Of a stretch of DNA of 64,000 bases, positions 45,227-53,818 are shown in pieces; positions within the stretch are counted from its first letter, which is position 1, and every line of letters begins with the position of its first letter. The notes beneath the pieces are model-generated. The model searched no databases. It was not told where the DNA came from and was given only the letters and a program-made list of their open reading frames with translations. Source of the stretch: JBEVJC01 sp040510375 (GTDB taxonomy: Bacteria; Bacteroidota; Bacteroidia; Chitinophagales; Chitinophagaceae); the NCBI GenBank assembly GCA_040510375.1, contig JBEVJC010000003.1, positions 62,001 through 126,000 on the forward strand, written 5' to 3'. The position numbers and the translations under genes are program-made.

Positions 45227-47767
45227 TTAATTTTTAGAAGTGATTTTTATAGTTTCAACTGGTCCGAGATATGTTTTCTCCGTGTCGCCAAAATCAAGTA
45301 CGATCTTCTGAAGCACCAGGCCAGGATCGACCATCCAGTATTTCACCAGGTGTTTACCAGGTTTATTGATTTTATGTTTCGTTGGTTTTATAATGATATT
45401 TTCCGCCACCCATTTATTCCAGATGCCCGAGATTGAATTTTTGTCTTCCTTATTAATACTTACAACCTGTGGCAATTCATCGTCGATCGAAATGGCATAT
45501 TGTAATCCCTCATCGGCCGACTGGAAATTCAATGAAGGGGAGTGGTAGGTATTGATGGTAACATCCCCTTCGCCGTAAGTATAAATTTCATAAACGAGGT
45601 GGGGCGAATTACCGCCTGGTTTCTGTGCGGCACTGATAACCGGGAAGGCGGTGATGGCCGAACCGGTGCGGCCATGGTCGGGCAATACAGTCCATTTGAT
45701 ATTACCGGTATTCACAGCATTGGTATAATGATCAGCGTTGATGGATACACCCGATTGCTGCAACTGGTAAAAAACATTTACGGGGCGGCCTTCGGGAATT
45801 AGGGTACCCATCAGGTCGGGCACACCGGGTTCTGTTTGTTGAACGGCGGAGTCGGGACTTACATATTTCAGTTCGGGAATCTTCTGCACCGCGGGCTGTT
45901 GCCAGTAAGTATAACCAATATGGGTCTGGTCCATCAGGTGATTCCACTTGCCACCACCCAGCTGGTGGTATTGCATAGTGATCAGCGAATCTTTGATGAA
46001 TAGCTCTTTAACTATATCGGCATAGGTATTTGCCACCAGCCATTTTTTAGTGTAAGCCTGCCTGTTCAGTGCAACATTGTAGTACAGCTGGTTGAGGTTT
46101 GCATTTGCCTTTACAGGATGTAACACCAGTTGGAAGAAAGCGTCTTTATATTCCGGTGGGATCCTTGCTTCCAGCTGGTCGGTTGTTGTTTGTAAATCGG
46201 TATATTCCTGGACAATACTTGCCCATTCACCACTTGCCAGGTCATAGGTGTTGGCATCCAGTAATTCGGGTTTCCTCCTGGAGTTATATTTACTGTATCT
46301 GGAAAGAATGTCTGCGATCTCTTTGGCTACCGGTTTCCCAAATTGATCTGCTGCCCATTTTTCTGTATAGGATTGCAGGTCCGCAGCACCGATCCTGTCT
46401 GGATTCCACGCGTAATCAAGAAAAAAGGAAACCGGGAATTCCATTGGTTTTATATCTCCAACATTCACAATCCATATTTCACGCGCGTTATATTCCCATG
46501 CAAGATGCATCTGTTCCCAGATACGTGGGAGCGGATTTGTATTAAGCCATTTATAATTACGTGGTCCGCCTACATAATCGAAATGATAATAAATACCATA
46601 ACCACCTTTTCTTGGCTTCGAATTCAGTTTGGGTAGTTTGCGGATATTACCCCAGTTGTCATCACAAAGCAGGAGTGTTACGTCATCGGGCACGCGCATT
46701 CCTTTATCATAATAATCCTGCACTTCCTTGTAGAGTGCCCAGAGTTGCGGGGTTTCGCTGGCCGGCTGGCCCGTTGTTTCGCTGATGATTTGCCGCTGGT
46801 CCTTTACAATCCTTTCCAGTAAAGAGGTTGCGGTCTCCCTTGACATTGGTTCATCACCATCGCCCCGCATTCCAACCGTTACTATTTTTTCATTGCGGGC
46901 GCGTTCCATGCCCTGGCGCCAGAAATTTTTCAGGTTAACTGCATTACTGTCGTAATTCCATTTACCGGTGCCATACTTCCGCCACTCATCATGCGCGCGC
47001 ATCAGTGGTTCGTGGTGGGAGGTGCCTATAACGATACCATATTTTTCCGCTGCCCTGATATTTAAAGAATCATCATCATAAAATTTATTGCCCCACATGG
47101 CGGGCCAGATATAATTTCCTTTCAGCCGGAGGATCAGTTCAAATACTTTTTCATAAAAGCCATGATTGAATCCGCCGAACTTTTCTTTGGTCCATCCGGA
47201 AAGTGCGGGTGCTTCATCATTTATAAAAATGCCCCTGTATTTTACGCGCGGTGCGTCACTGGTGGTTGTATTTCTTTTGATGTAGATCCTTTCTTTCTTT
47301 TTAACGGGCACATCAGCCCACCAGTACCAGGGTGATACACCCAGCTGGCGGGAGAGTTCAAATACGCCGAAAGCCGTTCCCCGCCGGTCGCTGCCGGTTA
47401 TGATAATCTGTTTATCGGTGGTCCGGATCTGATAGGTTTCCCATTTCCCCTTCAGGGCGTTCAGGTTGACTATTCCTTTTTGCGCAGCAGATCGGATCAG
47501 GGATGATTTGTCAGCGGAGCCAATGATAATAGCTGCTGTTGTGGGCACAGTGGCACTGATGGGAATTTTTATACCGGTTACCATTTCAAGATCTGATTGC
47601 AGCAGCAGGGCCGATTGGCCCACCAGTTCAACATCAGCCGGATCAACGCAGATAACGGCATTGGTTAGCTCAAATGTTTCCTTACCGGCCTGTTCCAATA
47701 CAATGGATTGTGCGCTGGTACAATGTGAAAGGAAGGTGATGGTTGCAATCGTTAGTATTCTTCTCAT
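45227..47767 (-). CDS. GH115 xylan alpha-1,2-glucuronidase
   Basis: 846 aa from the ATG at 47767 (MRRILTIATITF); an open frame extends 14 codons further. Signal peptide to CTSAQ at about residue 20. GH115 features: RGIFINDEAPALSGWTKEKFGG, MWGNKFYDDDSLN, IVIGTSHHEPLMRAHDEW, GMRGDGDEPMS and WGNIRKLP. The C-terminal beta-sandwich contains VSINADHYTNAVN, matching the GH115 C-terminal domain. These enzymes remove (4-O-methyl)glucuronic acid from internal as well as terminal xylose units of polymeric xylan, which complements GH67. Confidence 0.94.
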   Translation of the reverse strand: MRRILTIATITFLSHCTSAQSIVLEQAGKETFELTNAVICVDPADVELVGQSALLLQSDLEMVTGIKIPISATVPTTAAIIIGSADKSSLIRSAAQKGIVNLNALKGKWETYQIRTTDKQIIITGSDRRGTAFGVFELSRQLGVSPWYWWADVPVKKKERIYIKRNTTTSDAPRVKYRGIFINDEAPALSGWTKEKFGGFNHGFYEKVFELILRLKGNYIWPAMWGNKFYDDDSLNIRAAEKYGIVIGTSHHEPLMRAHDEWRKYGTGKWNYDSNAVNLKNFWRQGMERARNEKIVTVGMRGDGDEPMSRETATSLLERIVKDQRQIISETTGQPASETPQLWALYKEVQDYYDKGMRVPDDVTLLLCDDNWGNIRKLPKLNSKPRKGGYGIYYHFDYVGGPRNYKWLNTNPLPRIWEQMHLAWEYNAREIWIVNVGDIKPMEFPVSFFLDYAWNPDRIGAADLQSYTEKWAADQFGKPVAKEIADILSRYSKYNSRRKPELLDANTYDLASGEWASIVQEYTDLQTTTDQLEARIPPEYKDAFFQLVLHPVKANANLNQLYYNVALNRQAYTKKWLVANTYADIVKELFIKDSLITMQYHQLGGGKWNHLMDQTHIGYTYWQQPAVQKIPELKYVSPDSAVQQTEPGVPDLMGTLIPEGRPVNVFYQLQQSGVSINADHYTNAVNTGNIKWTVLPDHGRTGSAITAFPVISAAQKPGGNSPHLVYEIYTYGEGDVTINTYHSPSLNFQSADEGLQYAISIDDELPQVVSINKEDKNSISGIWNKWVAENIIIKPTKHKINKPGKHLVKYWMVDPGLVLQKIVLDFGDTEKTYLGPVETIKITSKN

Positions 47768-47780
47768 AGCAGTTTGATTT

Positions 47781-48530
47781 TTAAAAGCCGATACTGTTCC
47801 CGCCGTCAACCGGCAGGATCACACCGGTAATGAATTTTGCGGCATCACTAGCCAGGAACCAGGCGGCTTCGCCTATATCGTTTGCTTCGCCCATGATGCC
47901 CATTGGTGTCCGGCCAAATACCTTGGCCTTCCGTTCAGGATCATTGTCGAGGGCTTTAGCGGTCATCTCAGAATAAATAAATCCGGGCGCAATAGCATTC
48001 ACACGAATCCCTTTGGGCGAGAGTTCCACGGCCATGGCCCTGGTCATCCCATCCACTGCAGTCTTGCTGGCCGAGTAGGCAATCACTTTGGGGATACCAT
48101 ATTGTGCCGCCATGGAACTTATATTGATGATACAGCCGGAACCCGCTGGCAGCATATGTTTTACCACTTCGCGACTCATAGTGAAAACTGAGGTAAGATT
48201 GGTGAGAATGACCTGTTGGAATTCGGTATCGGTAACTTCAGTGAATTCTTTTTTCATGTTGATACCGGCATTGTTGACCAGGATATCAATGGAACCGAAC
48301 CGGTTAATTATATCTTGTATAAAGGCGGGAATGGATGGGAGGTCGGATACGTCGTAGGCCATGGCGTGACAAAGAACTCCCAGTTCCTGTTTAGCCAGTT
48401 CCAGTTTTTCCTTATTCCTGCCCACGATGATGGTCTCCACTCCCTGTTGGATAAATTTTCCGGCAATGGCCAGGCCCAGGCCTGATCCGCCTCCGGTTAC
48501 AATTGCCAGTTTTCTTTTTGCTGCTGTCAT
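47781..48530 (-). CDS. SDR-family oxidoreductase, probable D-mannonate oxidoreductase
   Basis: 249 aa, cytoplasmic. Classical short-chain dehydrogenase: cofactor motif TGGGSGLG at residues 12-19, NNAGINMKKEF, the active-site Ser in NISSMAAQYG and YSASK with Tyr and Lys. It resembles KduD/gluconate 5-dehydrogenase-like SDRs and the SDR form of mannonate oxidoreductase. Position between two alpha-glucuronidase genes, and a uxuA in the divergent unit, favour fructuronate-to-mannonate reduction in glucuronate catabolism (inference). An alternative is 2-keto-3-deoxygluconate metabolism. Confidence 0.85.
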   Translation of the reverse strand: MTAAKRKLAIVTGGGSGLGLAIAGKFIQQGVETIIVGRNKEKLELAKQELGVLCHAMAYDVSDLPSIPAFIQDIINRFGSIDILVNNAGINMKKEFTEVTDTEFQQVILTNLTSVFTMSREVVKHMLPAGSGCIINISSMAAQYGIPKVIAYSASKTAVDGMTRAMAVELSPKGIRVNAIAPGFIYSEMTAKALDNDPERKAKVFGRTPMGIMGEANDIGEAAWFLASDAAKFITGVILPVDGGNSIGF

Positions 48531-48548
48531 GTGAGCTGGTTTTATTTA

Positions 48549-50699
48549 TTAATTACCTGGTGCAAATGGAAACCGCAGGCTTTGATAATAGCTGAGACTT
48601 TTATCCGGTTGTTGGTACCCGGAAGGGATTGGCCGTTTACTGAATGTCTGGAAGTACAACAGGCATGCATTCCGCCACCAGACCGCTTCATCATATTGTA
48701 TGGCCAGCAGCATCCGTACCTGTTCAAATCTTTCACTGTCTACAAATCCCTTCAGACCCTTCCAGGTCTTCTGCATTTGCGCTACCTCTTCAGCCCCGGT
48801 GTAATATTGATAACATAATTCTTCCCACAGGTCCCTTCCGCTTTTCATTTTAAAGTCCCAGGGCACATGATGAAACCACAAAAGGTTTTTCTCCTCGCAG
48901 GTAGCGATATTTTCCCATTGTTTCCTGACCTCAGGTGAATATTGCGAGAGGGCATTACTCCCGGTACTGGTGCGGTTAAATCCGAGGCCGATACTATCTG
49001 CCTTATGATAATATACCGGATTCCATTCCGGCCGGGAAAGGTTGCTCACCCAGGGAGCGGGTCCGTAGTGGTGACCGGTGTTCATGATATGGTGAAGTCC
49101 TATCGGGTTGGAATACCGGACCATCGTCTCCCTGCTGTTAAGGATAAATTCAGTGGCTGCTTTCAGGAATACGGATTGGTTGCTGAAGGTCATCCGTAAC
49201 CATTCATCAGCAATCTGTTCGCTGCTGAGGGAGTGATCCCATGTTAGCCTGCCGAGGGCATACCAGTTTGCCTGTGCAAATGGATGGCCGCACCAGTTTA
49301 TATCGGTGCCGATATTTGCCACACCGGCCATGCCGGACAACCGGTGATTATCCAGGCTGCCGTCGACAATACGGGCGACCGTGCTGCCGCTGCCTTTCTG
49401 GTATGTATCACTTTCCAGAGTTTCCTTGAACAGGGGTGCAAGGAAAACAAGGTTGGTCGACTGGCCCAGGTATTCCTGCGTAACCTGGAATTCCATCATC
49501 AGCGGGGTTTTGGGCATGGCACCGAACAGGGGATGGAATGGTTCGCGGGGCATGAAATCAATGGCGCCGTTTTTTACCTGCACCATTACATTGTCACGGA
49601 ATTTTCCATCAAGCGGGACAAAGTCATTGTATGCCTGCATATGCCGGTCCACCGGGTTCTCGTGACTATAAACAAAAGCACGCCAGATGATGATTCCCTT
49701 ATGAGGTGCAATGGCATCGGCCAGCATATTGGCACCATCAGCATGGGTTCGTTTATAATCCTGTGGTCCGGGCTGGCCTTCACTATTGGCCTTTACCAGG
49801 AAGCCACCGAAATCTGGTACATATGTGTAAATCTCATTGATCTTTTCTTTCCACCACGACTGCACTTCATCATTCAGCGGATCCGCAGTCTTCAGTTTAC
49901 CCAGTTCAATCGGGGCACTGAATTTTGCTGTAAGGAAAACCCTGATTCCATAAGGCCGGAACAGATCGGCAAGGGCCCTCAGTTTTGCCAGGTAGGGTTG
50001 TGTGAGGCTGATGGCGTTGGCATTTACATTGGTCAGCACAACACCATTGATACCGATTGAAACATTGGCGCGGGCATAATCAATATAACGCTGATCGATA
50101 TATCCCGGTAGTGTATGCCAGTTCCAGATGGAAAATCCGGCGTAACCCCGTTCAACTGTCCGGTTGAGGTTATCCCAATGATTCAGCATCCGGTATTTCA
50201 TTTTCGGTTTTGAGACAAAGTCGGGTTTATCAATCGGCTGACGGGTCTGGATCAACCGCAGGAAATGAAACACTCCATATAATACACCGAAATCTGAATT
50301 GGCACTGATGATAGTAGTCTTTTTTCCGTTGACCATCCGGGTGAGGATAACAAATCCCTCTTCGCCCGCCTGTTCCAGCAGAGAAGCGGGTACTGAGTTA
50401 CGGATCAGCGGGGAGGAAGAAGCGGAACCCGCGATCAGTTGTCCACCCCGGCCTGCAACGCTTGCCAGCGGGATTTTTTTCTGGAGCATGGCAGGAAGTC
50501 CCTTCATCAGTTCATCCTTAACCAGGTCCATGGTAGGGGATGAGCCGGTAACCGTCAGTGAACTGACCTGGTTACGGTACGATTGAAGTAAGGCAGGATC
50601 CTCTACAGGCGTGTATCTTAGCCAGAGCTCGTATCCGGTCTCGGCAGTTGCTGTCAGGATAATAAAAAGCGTAAAAAGTAGAATCGTTATTTTTTTCAT
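48549..50699 (-). CDS. GH67 alpha-glucuronidase
   Basis: 716 aa with a signal peptide to TATAE near residue 20, so periplasmic. Family GH67 hallmarks: WDNLNRTVERGYAGFSIW, NVNANAISL, GGFLVKANSEGQPGP with the acid Glu307, and later KNGAIDFMPREP and MMEFQVTQEYLGQ, which hold the Asp and Glu base residues. A long C-terminal helical part (HHYGPAPWVSNLSRPEWNPVYYHKAD onwards) is as in known members. GH67 releases (4-O-methyl)glucuronic acid from the non-reducing end of xylo-oligosaccharides. Gaps of 12 and 18 bases link it to lacI and the SDR gene. Confidence 0.96.
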   Translation of the reverse strand: MKKITILLFTLFIILTATAETGYELWLRYTPVEDPALLQSYRNQVSSLTVTGSSPTMDLVKDELMKGLPAMLQKKIPLASVAGRGGQLIAGSASSSPLIRNSVPASLLEQAGEEGFVILTRMVNGKKTTIISANSDFGVLYGVFHFLRLIQTRQPIDKPDFVSKPKMKYRMLNHWDNLNRTVERGYAGFSIWNWHTLPGYIDQRYIDYARANVSIGINGVVLTNVNANAISLTQPYLAKLRALADLFRPYGIRVFLTAKFSAPIELGKLKTADPLNDEVQSWWKEKINEIYTYVPDFGGFLVKANSEGQPGPQDYKRTHADGANMLADAIAPHKGIIIWRAFVYSHENPVDRHMQAYNDFVPLDGKFRDNVMVQVKNGAIDFMPREPFHPLFGAMPKTPLMMEFQVTQEYLGQSTNLVFLAPLFKETLESDTYQKGSGSTVARIVDGSLDNHRLSGMAGVANIGTDINWCGHPFAQANWYALGRLTWDHSLSSEQIADEWLRMTFSNQSVFLKAATEFILNSRETMVRYSNPIGLHHIMNTGHHYGPAPWVSNLSRPEWNPVYYHKADSIGLGFNRTSTGSNALSQYSPEVRKQWENIATCEEKNLLWFHHVPWDFKMKSGRDLWEELCYQYYTGAEEVAQMQKTWKGLKGFVDSERFEQVRMLLAIQYDEAVWWRNACLLYFQTFSKRPIPSGYQQPDKSLSYYQSLRFPFAPGN

Positions 50700-50711
50700 A
50701 TGGGTGTTGAA

Positions 50712-51752
50712 CTATTTTGGATGGGTTCCGCCTTTCAGCGAGGAATTTCGGATGATCAGTTCGGAGCGGATCACAATCGTGTTTGTATTTTTGATATTAA
50801 TCTCACCATTCAGGTGGTTGATCAGGTTGCGGGCGGCAATCTCCCCCATATCTATGCCGGGATAATCGATGGTGGTCAGTCTGGGTTCAACGATCTTGGC
50901 AATCGCATCATTATTAAAACCCACTATTGCTATATCTTCCGGGATACGGATCCCGTTTTCTTTCAGGATCTGCATACAAACCGCAGCGGAAAAATCATTG
51001 GTAATAAAAGCGCCGTCGGGTAATGGCTGCATCTTAAGGATTTCTTTTGCCGCTTCCACGCCACCCTGTTCGCTCAGGTCCTTGATCAGGACCTGGTCCT
51101 TTTCGAAACTGATATTATTATCGAACAGCGCATCCCGGTAACCTTTGTGACGCTGGGCGTACACATTACGTTTCAGGCTTCCGGTAACCAGCACAATCTT
51201 CCGGCAACCCTGGTCAATCAGGTGCTGGGTGGCCGTGTAGCCACATTTATAATTGTCAATTATGACATTGGTGCTTTCTGATTGTTCCTCCACCCGGTCG
51301 AAAAAAATCACCGGGATGCCGCGTTCCCGGAATTGTTTGAAATGATCAAGGCCTTTGGTATCAAAGGAGAGGGAGGCGATCAGTCCATCAACGCGTTTGT
51401 GGAACAGGTTGAGGGCGTTTGCTTCTTCTTTTTTAAAACTCTCCGATGAGTGCGTTATAATAAGATCGTATCCGGCTTCTGATGTTATTTTCTCGATCCC
51501 CGAAAGTACCGATGTGATAAAATTACTCCTCAGTTCATGCACGATTATGCCAATGGTGTTGGACTTCTGGTTGCGCAGGCTGCTGGCAAAATTATTATGC
51601 CTGTATCCCAGTTTCTGTGCTGCCTGTTGCACCAGTGCCCTGGTTTTTTTATTAATGACGGGATTGTCCCGTAACGCCCGGCTGACAGTAGCGGAGGAGA
51701 GAGAAAGTTTTTGTGCGATATCGTAAATGGTAACTTCTTGTTTAGGTTTCAT
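50712..51752 (-). CDS. LacI-family transcriptional regulator of the xylan/xylose genes
   Basis: 346 aa from the ATG at 51752 (MKPKQEVTIYDIAQ); an open frame reaches 51827 but would include the operator as codons. Helix-turn-helix at residues ~7-30 with TIYDIAQKLSLSSATVSRALRD, hinge helix ~50-60, then a periplasmic-binding-type sugar sensor (NTIGIIVHELRSNF, FDRVEEQS, AIVGFNNDAIAKIVEPRLTTID). It is the first gene of the long minus-strand xylan operon. A 12-bp operator-like palindrome lies 3 bases before the start codon and an identical one lies in the xylA promoter, so it probably controls itself and xylA. The inducer is unknown. Confidence 0.93.
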   Translation of the reverse strand: MKPKQEVTIYDIAQKLSLSSATVSRALRDNPVINKKTRALVQQAAQKLGYRHNNFASSLRNQKSNTIGIIVHELRSNFITSVLSGIEKITSEAGYDLIITHSSESFKKEEANALNLFHKRVDGLIASLSFDTKGLDHFKQFRERGIPVIFFDRVEEQSESTNVIIDNYKCGYTATQHLIDQGCRKIVLVTGSLKRNVYAQRHKGYRDALFDNNISFEKDQVLIKDLSEQGGVEAAKEILKMQPLPDGAFITNDFSAAVCMQILKENGIRIPEDIAIVGFNNDAIAKIVEPRLTTIDYPGIDMGEIAARNLINHLNGEINIKNTNTIVIRSELIIRNSSLKGGTHPK

Positions 51753-51755
51753 TTT

Positions 51756-51767
51756 GCAATCGGTTGC
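51756..51767. promoter_or_regulatory. LacI-type operator abutting the lacI start
   Basis: GCAATCGGTTGC, an imperfect palindrome of the form GCAAnCGnTTGC with the central CG typical of LacI-family sites. It is 3 bases before the lacI ATG. An exact copy is at 52030-52041. Confidence 0.8.
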
Positions 51768-52029
51768 TTGAAGATCGCAAAAAAAATTAAAATCGGGCCG
51801 CTGTTTTTGATCCGGACGGATAAGCATTGTTTAAAAACAATATCGGCACCCGTCTAACCCGACTTTAAGCGGTAAATGGGGGAAATAGCCGGTTTTAGAA
51901 CGCGCGGGGACAGGGAAAATGTCTGGCCGGTTGATTTAAAAATCGGGGAACAGGTACCGGGACTGGTGCGGGAAGGGCCCTGGAAGGGCCGGTATAACCT
52001 GAAAAAAAATCCGGAAAGAAAATAAAATT

Positions 52030-52041
52030 GCAATCGGTTGC
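52030..52041. promoter_or_regulatory. LacI-type operator in the xylA promoter
   Basis: Exact repeat of GCAATCGGTTGC found before lacI. Its TTG at 52038-52040 lies 19 bases before TATATTCG (52060-52067), a near match to the Bacteroidota -7 box. Confidence 0.82.
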
Positions 52042-52067
52042 TATTTTACTAAATACTACTATATTCG
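52038..52067 (+). promoter_or_regulatory. Probable promoter of the xylA-uxuA-xylB unit
   Basis: -33 TTG at 52038-52040, 19-base spacer, -7 TATATTCG at 52060-52067 (one mismatch to TAnnTTTG). The -33 element lies inside the operator, so LacI binding would block it. Transcripts from here would have a leader of about 370 bases. Confidence 0.55.
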
Positions 52068-52120
52068 TTCTGGCGACTACTCATTTCTGCGCGCGATTGA
52101 ACCAACAAACTGGAAGCTGT

Positions 52121-52168
52121 ATGAAAAAACCTCTTACCATTGACGTAATACTTTTTTCCCTCCTTTAA
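52121..52168 (+). CDS. Possible 15-residue leader peptide
   Basis: ATG to TAA reading MKKPLTIDVILFSLL, located in the predicted xylA leader between promoter and hairpin. A Lys-Lys start followed by a hydrophobic stretch is unusual for random sequence but too short to be proof. No ribosome-binding site is recognisable. Confidence 0.2.
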   Translation: MKKPLTIDVILFSLL

Positions 52169-52275
52169 GTTGCTGGTTCCCCGCTATCGTATTTTAATTT
52201 TTACCGGATTGAATAACCAATATGTAAACAGGAGACAATTAATGATTTGAGCATAGCAATTCTAAGCAATCAATC

Positions 52276-52306
52276 GGAGGGATGAATCTTCATCCTTCCC
52301 TTTTTT
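52276..52306 (+). terminator. Terminator or attenuator hairpin in the xylA leader
   Basis: GGAGGGATGA pairs with TCATCCTTCC (one G-T wobble) around a 4-base loop, followed by C and six T residues. It is about 140 bases before the xylA start and downstream of the probable promoter, so it would end most leader transcripts unless it is overridden. Confidence 0.8.
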
Positions 52307-52446
52307 ACATCCTCATTTCACGGGTTCTGAACAGGTGCAGCGATCTGGTGCTTCAACAGCAGAAAGTACAGGATCGGGTGCTGGTGCGGCCAGGGAGAGT
52401 TATCTTTATCAGCAATTAAATGGTTTTTTCTAAATAACAATATAAT

Positions 52447-53775
52447 ATGGCTACTACTTTAGGACAAAAAGAATTTTTTAAAGGTGTACCTGAAATCAGG
52501 TTTGAGGGACAGGACTCTGATAATCCGCTGGCATATCGATGGTATGATGAGAATAAAGTTGTTGCGGGTAAGACGATGAAAGAACATCTCCGGTTTGCCG
52601 TTGCTTACTGGCATAGTTTCTCGGGCAATGGTTCGGATCCATTTGGTGAAGGAACGCATGAGTTCCCCTGGATGACCATCACCGATCCTGTACAACGTGC
52701 AAAGGAAAAAGCGGATGCAGCTTTTGAGTTTATTACAAAACTGGGACTTCCCTATTACTGTTTCCATGATACCGATGTGGTGGACTACACTACCGATATA
52801 AATGAGAATGATAAAAGGATGAGTTCCCTTGCAGAATATTTAAAGGAAAAACAAACAGCAAGCGGGGTGAAGTTACTCTGGGGAACATCCAATCTCTTCT
52901 CCAACAAACGGTATATGAACGGGGCTTCTACCAATCCCGATTTCCATGTACTGGCACATGGGGCTGCCCAGGTAAAAGCGGCACTGGATGCAACGATCTT
53001 CCTCAATGGAGAAAACTATGTATTCTGGGGTGGACGGGAAGGATATATGAGTCTGCTCAATACCGATATGAAGAGGGAGAAGGAACACCTGGCCAGGTTC
53101 CTGCATGCTGCAAAAGATTATGGAAGGAAGAATGGTTTCAAGGGAAAATTCTTTATTGAACCCAAACCCTGCGAGCCATCCAAACACCAGTATGATTATG
53201 ATGCAGAGACTGTGATCGGGTTCCTTCGTCAATACGACCTGTTAAACGATTTCAGTTTAAACCTGGAAGTCAATCACGCCACACTGGCGGGCCATACATT
53301 CACCCATGAACTGCAGGTAGCTGCGGACGCAGGACTGCTGGGCAGTATGGATGCCAACCGTGGTGATTACCAGAATGGCTGGGATACGGATCAGTTTCCC
53401 AATGATATCAATGAACTGACGGAAGCCATGATGATCCTGCTGGAAGCCGGTGGACTGAAAGGCGGGGGTATCAATTTTGATGCGAAGGTTCGCAGGAATT
53501 CGGTAGATATACAGGACCTGTTTTATGCCCATATCGGTGGCGTGGATGTGTTTGCCCGGGCCTTGCTGACCGCCAGTAATATCCTCGAAAAATCGGATTA
53601 TAAAAAGGTAAGGAAACAGCGGTATGAAAGTTTTGATGCCGGAAAAGGTAAGGCCTTTGAAGAAGGTAAGTTAACCCTGGAAGACCTGCGTTTATTCGCC
53701 GTTGAAAATGGTGAGCCGGCACTGAAGAGCGGAAAACAGGAATACCTGGAAAATATCATTAACCGTTTTATTTAA
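52447..53775 (+). CDS. xylA: Xylose isomerase
   Basis: 442 aa, the normal length of the class II enzyme. The TIM barrel carries FHDTDVVDY (His107, Asp110), NGENYVFWGGREGY, FIEPKPCEPSKHQYDYD, LEVNHATLAGHTFTHEL, GSMDANRGDYQNGWDTDQFP and GGINFDAKVRRNS, giving the known His-Asp pair and the two-metal site. Converts D-xylose to D-xylulose in the cytoplasm. First gene of a plus-strand unit with uxuA (43 bases) and xylB (73 bases) and expressed from the LacI-controlled promoter region. Confidence 0.98.
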   Translation: MATTLGQKEFFKGVPEIRFEGQDSDNPLAYRWYDENKVVAGKTMKEHLRFAVAYWHSFSGNGSDPFGEGTHEFPWMTITDPVQRAKEKADAAFEFITKLGLPYYCFHDTDVVDYTTDINENDKRMSSLAEYLKEKQTASGVKLLWGTSNLFSNKRYMNGASTNPDFHVLAHGAAQVKAALDATIFLNGENYVFWGGREGYMSLLNTDMKREKEHLARFLHAAKDYGRKNGFKGKFFIEPKPCEPSKHQYDYDAETVIGFLRQYDLLNDFSLNLEVNHATLAGHTFTHELQVAADAGLLGSMDANRGDYQNGWDTDQFPNDINELTEAMMILLEAGGLKGGGINFDAKVRRNSVDIQDLFYAHIGGVDVFARALLTASNILEKSDYKKVRKQRYESFDAGKGKAFEEGKLTLEDLRLFAVENGEPALKSGKQEYLENIINRFI

Positions 53776-53818
53776 AAAACAACGGAAAGAACAGAAAGGC
53801 GGTTTAACAGATCCATAT

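Larger units (their letters stand above)
51768..52446. other. Divergent regulatory region between lacI and xylA
   Basis: About 680 bases without a supported protein gene. It contains an AT palindrome at 51826-51841 (ATTGTTT/AAACAAT), the second operator and probable xylA promoter, a 15-codon open frame and a terminator-like hairpin, described separately. TATCTTTA at 52401-52408 is a near -7 box (7 of 8) that could serve a second, hairpin-independent xylA promoter. Confidence 0.6.

Noticed and set aside
47745..47765. GGTTGCAATCG near the GH115 start, resembling an inverted half-operator
   Set aside because: It is in the signal-peptide coding region within a continuous operon and has the half-sites in the wrong order.
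49284..50060. Plus-strand open frame of 258 codons
   Set aside because: Antisense to the well-supported GH67 gene; long antisense frames are common in this codon usage.
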